Assembly: GCA_023433205.1 (NCBI GenBank)
Contig: JAEZDS010000094.1
Coordinates: 1-33,384 of the forward strand
Origin: Bacteroidota bacterium
Lineage (GTDB): Bacteria > Bacteroidota > Bacteroidia > B-17B0 > Aurantibacillaceae
Length of the DNA stretch: 33,384 nucleotides
Direction of reading: 5' to 3'
Notes under the pieces: model-generated
Database searches by the model: none
Told to the model about the DNA's origin: nothing
What the model saw: the letters and a program-made list of their open reading frames with translations, nothing else
Made by a program: the position numbers and the translations under genes
Part shown: positions 31,274-33,384 of the stretch, in pieces
Layout of the letters: the number at the start of each line of letters is the position of its first letter
Numbering within the stretch: the stretch's first letter is position 1

Positions 31274-31976
31274 AGTACTTGTGATAATTCCCTGCTACAA
31301 TGAAGCACTAAACATTGAGCAGCTTTATGAAGCATTGCGCGCTGTGAGTATCCCCGGCTGCGTTCTCACCCCTCTGTTTATTAACGATGCTTCAGGCGAC
31401 AACACAGCCCTGGTGCTGCGCAGAACCGGCGCGCCTTTTCTTGAGAATGCTGTGAACCTTGGAATTGGCGCTACTGTGCAAACCGGATTTTTGTACGCTT
31501 TAGAAAATAATTATCATCTGGCTGTTCAGGTGGATGGCGATGGACAACATCCTCCCGAAGAACTACACAAGGTGCTTTCCCCTTTGGTGAAGAGCGAGTG
31601 TGATGTGGTAATTGGTTCCCGTTTTCTCACCAGTGGAGGTTTTCGCTCATCCGTTATGCGGCGCGTAGGAATTAAACTGTTTACCTGGCTCAACAAAAAA
31701 CTTACCGGGGTAACGGTAAAGGATGCCACTTCAGGATTCAGGGCCTATAACCGCAAAGCAATTGAGGCCCTGGTGAAGTATTATCCCGATGAATATCCTG
31801 AGCCTGAGAGTGTGCTGTATCTTGCGCTGAAAGGGTTCAGATTAAAAGAGGTGGCTGTTGAGATGAAGGAACGTCAGGGCGGAGTTTCCTCGATCAATAA
31901 TGTTGCAGCGGTTTATTATATGGCCAAGGTGGTGCTAAATATTCTATTTTTACGACTAAGAATCAAAAATGTCTGA
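31263..31976 (+). CDS. GT2 glycosyltransferase, dolichyl/polyprenyl-phosphate sugar synthase-like
   Basis: This 237-residue GT-A-fold enzyme transfers a sugar from a nucleotide donor to a polyprenyl phosphate. The N-terminal VLVIIPCYNEALNIEQL, NDASGDNT (41-48), NLGIGATVQTGF and the DxD region VDGDGQHP (91-97) are typical, as is DATSGFRAYNRKA. There is no C-terminal membrane domain. The start is GTG 31263. It overlaps the membrane protein before it by 11 bases and the DUF2304 gene after it by 8, so the three are translationally coupled. Confidence 0.88.
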   Translation: MTFKVLVIIPCYNEALNIEQLYEALRAVSIPGCVLTPLFINDASGDNTALVLRRTGAPFLENAVNLGIGATVQTGFLYALENNYHLAVQVDGDGQHPPEELHKVLSPLVKSECDVVIGSRFLTSGGFRSSVMRRVGIKLFTWLNKKLTGVTVKDATSGFRAYNRKAIEALVKYYPDEYPEPESVLYLALKGFRLKEVAVEMKERQGGVSSINNVAAVYYMAKVVLNILFLRLRIKNV

Positions 31977-32337
31977 GGTTTTATCATACCGGATCCAGGT
32001 TGTTGCGATCCTGGCTGTGGCGGTGTTTTTTTACATCATCACCCGGTTGATATTAAAAGGAAAATTACGCACCGAATATTCCTTCGTGTGGATACTGATG
32101 GGACTTGTATTTCTGTTTTTCTCAGTGTACAGGAAAGGACTGGATCTGCTTGCCCATTTTTTCGGCGTTTATTATGCGCCCTCACTCATTTTTATCTTTT
32201 TCTTTTTTATGGTGTTTGTGTTCCTCATTCACCTTTCTGTGGTAAGCTCCAAACACCACGAGCAAATAAAAAAGCTCAGCCAGGAAAACGCCCTGCTGAA
32301 AAAAAAGCTGCAATCAGGGGATACCCCTAAAACTTAA
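31969..32337 (+). CDS. DUF2304-family small membrane protein
   Basis: This 122-residue protein has three hydrophobic helices (about 8-28, 38-53 and 66-92) and a lysine-rich coiled-coil tail (EQIKKLSQENALLKKKLQ). The motif RTEYSFVWILMGLVFLFFS is typical of DUF2304. Such proteins usually sit next to GT2 enzymes, as here, and may anchor the enzyme or help move its lipid product; the function is not established. It overlaps the GT2 gene by 8 bases. Confidence 0.82.
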   Translation: MSEVLSYRIQVVAILAVAVFFYIITRLILKGKLRTEYSFVWILMGLVFLFFSVYRKGLDLLAHFFGVYYAPSLIFIFFFFMVFVFLIHLSVVSSKHHEQIKKLSQENALLKKKLQSGDTPKT

Positions 32338-32352
32338 AGGCAGTCAGTATCA

Positions 32353-32392
32353 CTCCGCAGCACCTCGCAAGCTTGTTTTACAGGGTGCGGAG
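32353..32392 (+). terminator. Possible terminator hairpin after the glycosyltransferase operon
   Basis: CTCCGCA (32353-32359) and TGCGGAG (32386-32392) are 7-bp arms around a long loop that can pair alternatively (GCACC/GGTGC). It is close after the DUF2304 stop, but no T-tract follows, so the call is weak. Confidence 0.3.
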
Positions 32393-32454
32393 GGATGATC
32401 CGAAGCACGACCAAAATGCCCTGAAAACCACTAGTTTCCTAAGCATTAATTCAC

Positions 32455-32462
32455 TATCTTTG
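32455..32462 (+). promoter_or_regulatory. TAnnTTTG promoter box of typA
   Basis: TATCTTTG matches the -7 element exactly, 18 bases before the ATG at 32481. The sequence around it is AT-rich. Confidence 0.55.
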
Positions 32463-32480
32463 CGCCCTTATTTTTATTAA

Positions 32481-33384
32481 ATGTCTTCTATCAGGAACAT
32501 CGCTATTATTGCCCACGTTGACCACGGAAAAACAACCCTCGTTGACAAGATCCTCCACACCTGTAAACTGTTTCGTGAGAACCAGCAGACCGGAGAGTTA
32601 ATTCTCGACAACAACGATCTGGAACGTGAAAGGGGGATCACCATCCTCGCTAAGAACGTAGCCGTGATGTATAAGGGAACCAAAATCAACATTATTGATA
32701 CTCCTGGTCACGCGGACTTTGGCGGCGAAGTTGAGCGTGTAATGAACATGGCCGATGGCGTGATACTGCTTGTTGACGCCTTTGAAGGACCGATGCCGCA
32801 AACACGTTTTGTTTTGCAGAAAGCCATTGCTGCCGGTAAAAAAGCAGTGCTTGTGATCAACAAGGTTGATAAACCAAACTGCCGTCCCGATGAAGTGCAC
32901 GACGCTGTTTTTGATCTTTTTTTCAACCTCGGCGCTAATGAAGATCAACTCGATTTCCCTACTGTGTATGGTTCCAGCAAACAGGGCTGGATGGGGCCTG
33001 ACTGGAAAAATCCTACAACCGACATCACCTCGCTGCTTGATACCATTCTGGAAAAAATTCCTGAGGCGCCGAAACGTGAAGGTACACTGCAGCTGCAGAT
33101 CACCTCACTCGACTACTCTACCTATATTGGCCGTATTGCGGTGGGACGTGTTTTCAGGGGCTCTATTAAAGAAGGCATGCCGGTGAGTGTGGTGAAACGG
33201 AACGGAACTATTCAGAAGTCGAGAATAAAGGAGTTATACCTGTTCGACGGTTTGGGTAAAGTGAAGGTTACTTCGGTTGACGCCGGCGATATTTGTGCTT
33301 TTACAGGAATTGAAGGATTCGAGATTGGCGACACCATCGCTGATTTTGAGAACCCAGAAGGTTTGCCGGTTATCAGTATTGATG
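32481..33384 (+). CDS. typA: Translational GTPase TypA/BipA, 5' part only (window edge)
   Basis: The first 301 codons of a ribosome-associated GTPase involved in stress response and ribosome assembly are visible. The G domain has AHVDHGKTTL (11-20), RERGITI (50-55 region), DTPGHADFGGEVERV (73-87) and NKVDKP (127-132). The start of domain 2 follows (LQLQITSLDYSTYIGRIAVG, RVFRGSIKEGM). Spacing and the DNNDLERERGITI segment fit TypA rather than EF-G or LepA. The frame is open to the end of the window. Confidence 0.95.
   Translation, partial: MSSIRNIAIIAHVDHGKTTLVDKILHTCKLFRENQQTGELILDNNDLERERGITILAKNVAVMYKGTKINIIDTPGHADFGGEVERVMNMADGVILLVDAFEGPMPQTRFVLQKAIAAGKKAVLVINKVDKPNCRPDEVHDAVFDLFFNLGANEDQLDFPTVYGSSKQGWMGPDWKNPTTDITSLLDTILEKIPEAPKREGTLQLQITSLDYSTYIGRIAVGRVFRGSIKEGMPVSVVKRNGTIQKSRIKELYLFDGLGKVKVTSVDAGDICAFTGIEGFEIGDTIADFENPEGLPVISID

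Overview
The window looks like a chromosomal segment of a Bacteroidota bacterium. Four secreted proteins end in a type IX secretion (T9SS) type A sorting domain. Several starts are preceded by exact copies of the Bacteroidota -7 promoter element TAnnTTTG, Shine-Dalgarno sequences are weak or absent, and a Bacteroidota-type TPR-SpoIIE regulator is present. Housekeeping genes (miaA, nadK, selD, mnmH, hemE, typA, two tRNAs) alternate with secreted proteins, and one accessory stretch carries decayed genes and toxin-antitoxin operons.

Layout. 1-60: probable 3' end of a group II intron (half of domain V, then domain VI). 94-230: tRNA-Lys(TTT) and its terminator, minus strand. 465-3851: an uncharacterised small protein, then a KdnA-like PLP aminotransferase, a Mom/GNAT-like protein and miaA in a tight operon. 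4004-5144 (minus): an RlpA-like lipoprotein and an outer-membrane-barrel-like protein. 5321-6922: a membrane-anchored GltB-type FMN/3Fe-4S protein. 7105-11458 (minus): a TPR-SpoIIE regulator interrupted by an in-frame TAA, and a secreted reprolysin-like metalloprotease. 11534-14528 (minus): mnmH-selD-nadK, in which SelD supplies selenophosphate for MnmH to make 2-selenouridine in tRNA. 14705-18988: an uncharacterised protein, a cytochrome/beta-propeller protein and, converging on it, a T9SS-secreted propeller protein.

19125-26629 looks like an accessory region downstream of tRNA-Arg(CCT). It holds tandem hairpins, a SEC-C/DUF1186-type pseudogene with three lesions, a T9SS SBBP-repeat protein, a possible nuclease relic and two adjacent toxin-antitoxin operons on the minus strand. 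The first is a toxin-antitoxin-chaperone (TAC) module: HigB-like toxin, HigA-like antitoxin with a C-terminal extension, and SecB-like chaperone. Upstream of its first gene is an 18-bp perfect palindrome. The second is a tripartite HipB-HipS-HipT module, a split HipA whose kinase keeps the SIS loop and the catalytic Asp. This pair is the most interesting content of the window.

26630-33384: a secreted M1 aminopeptidase, divergent from hemE; an operon of an integral-membrane glycosyltransferase-like protein, a GT2 dolichyl-phosphate-sugar-synthase-like enzyme and a DUF2304 protein; and the 5' part of typA/bipA, cut by the window edge. All family assignments come from reading motifs by eye; no database search was run.
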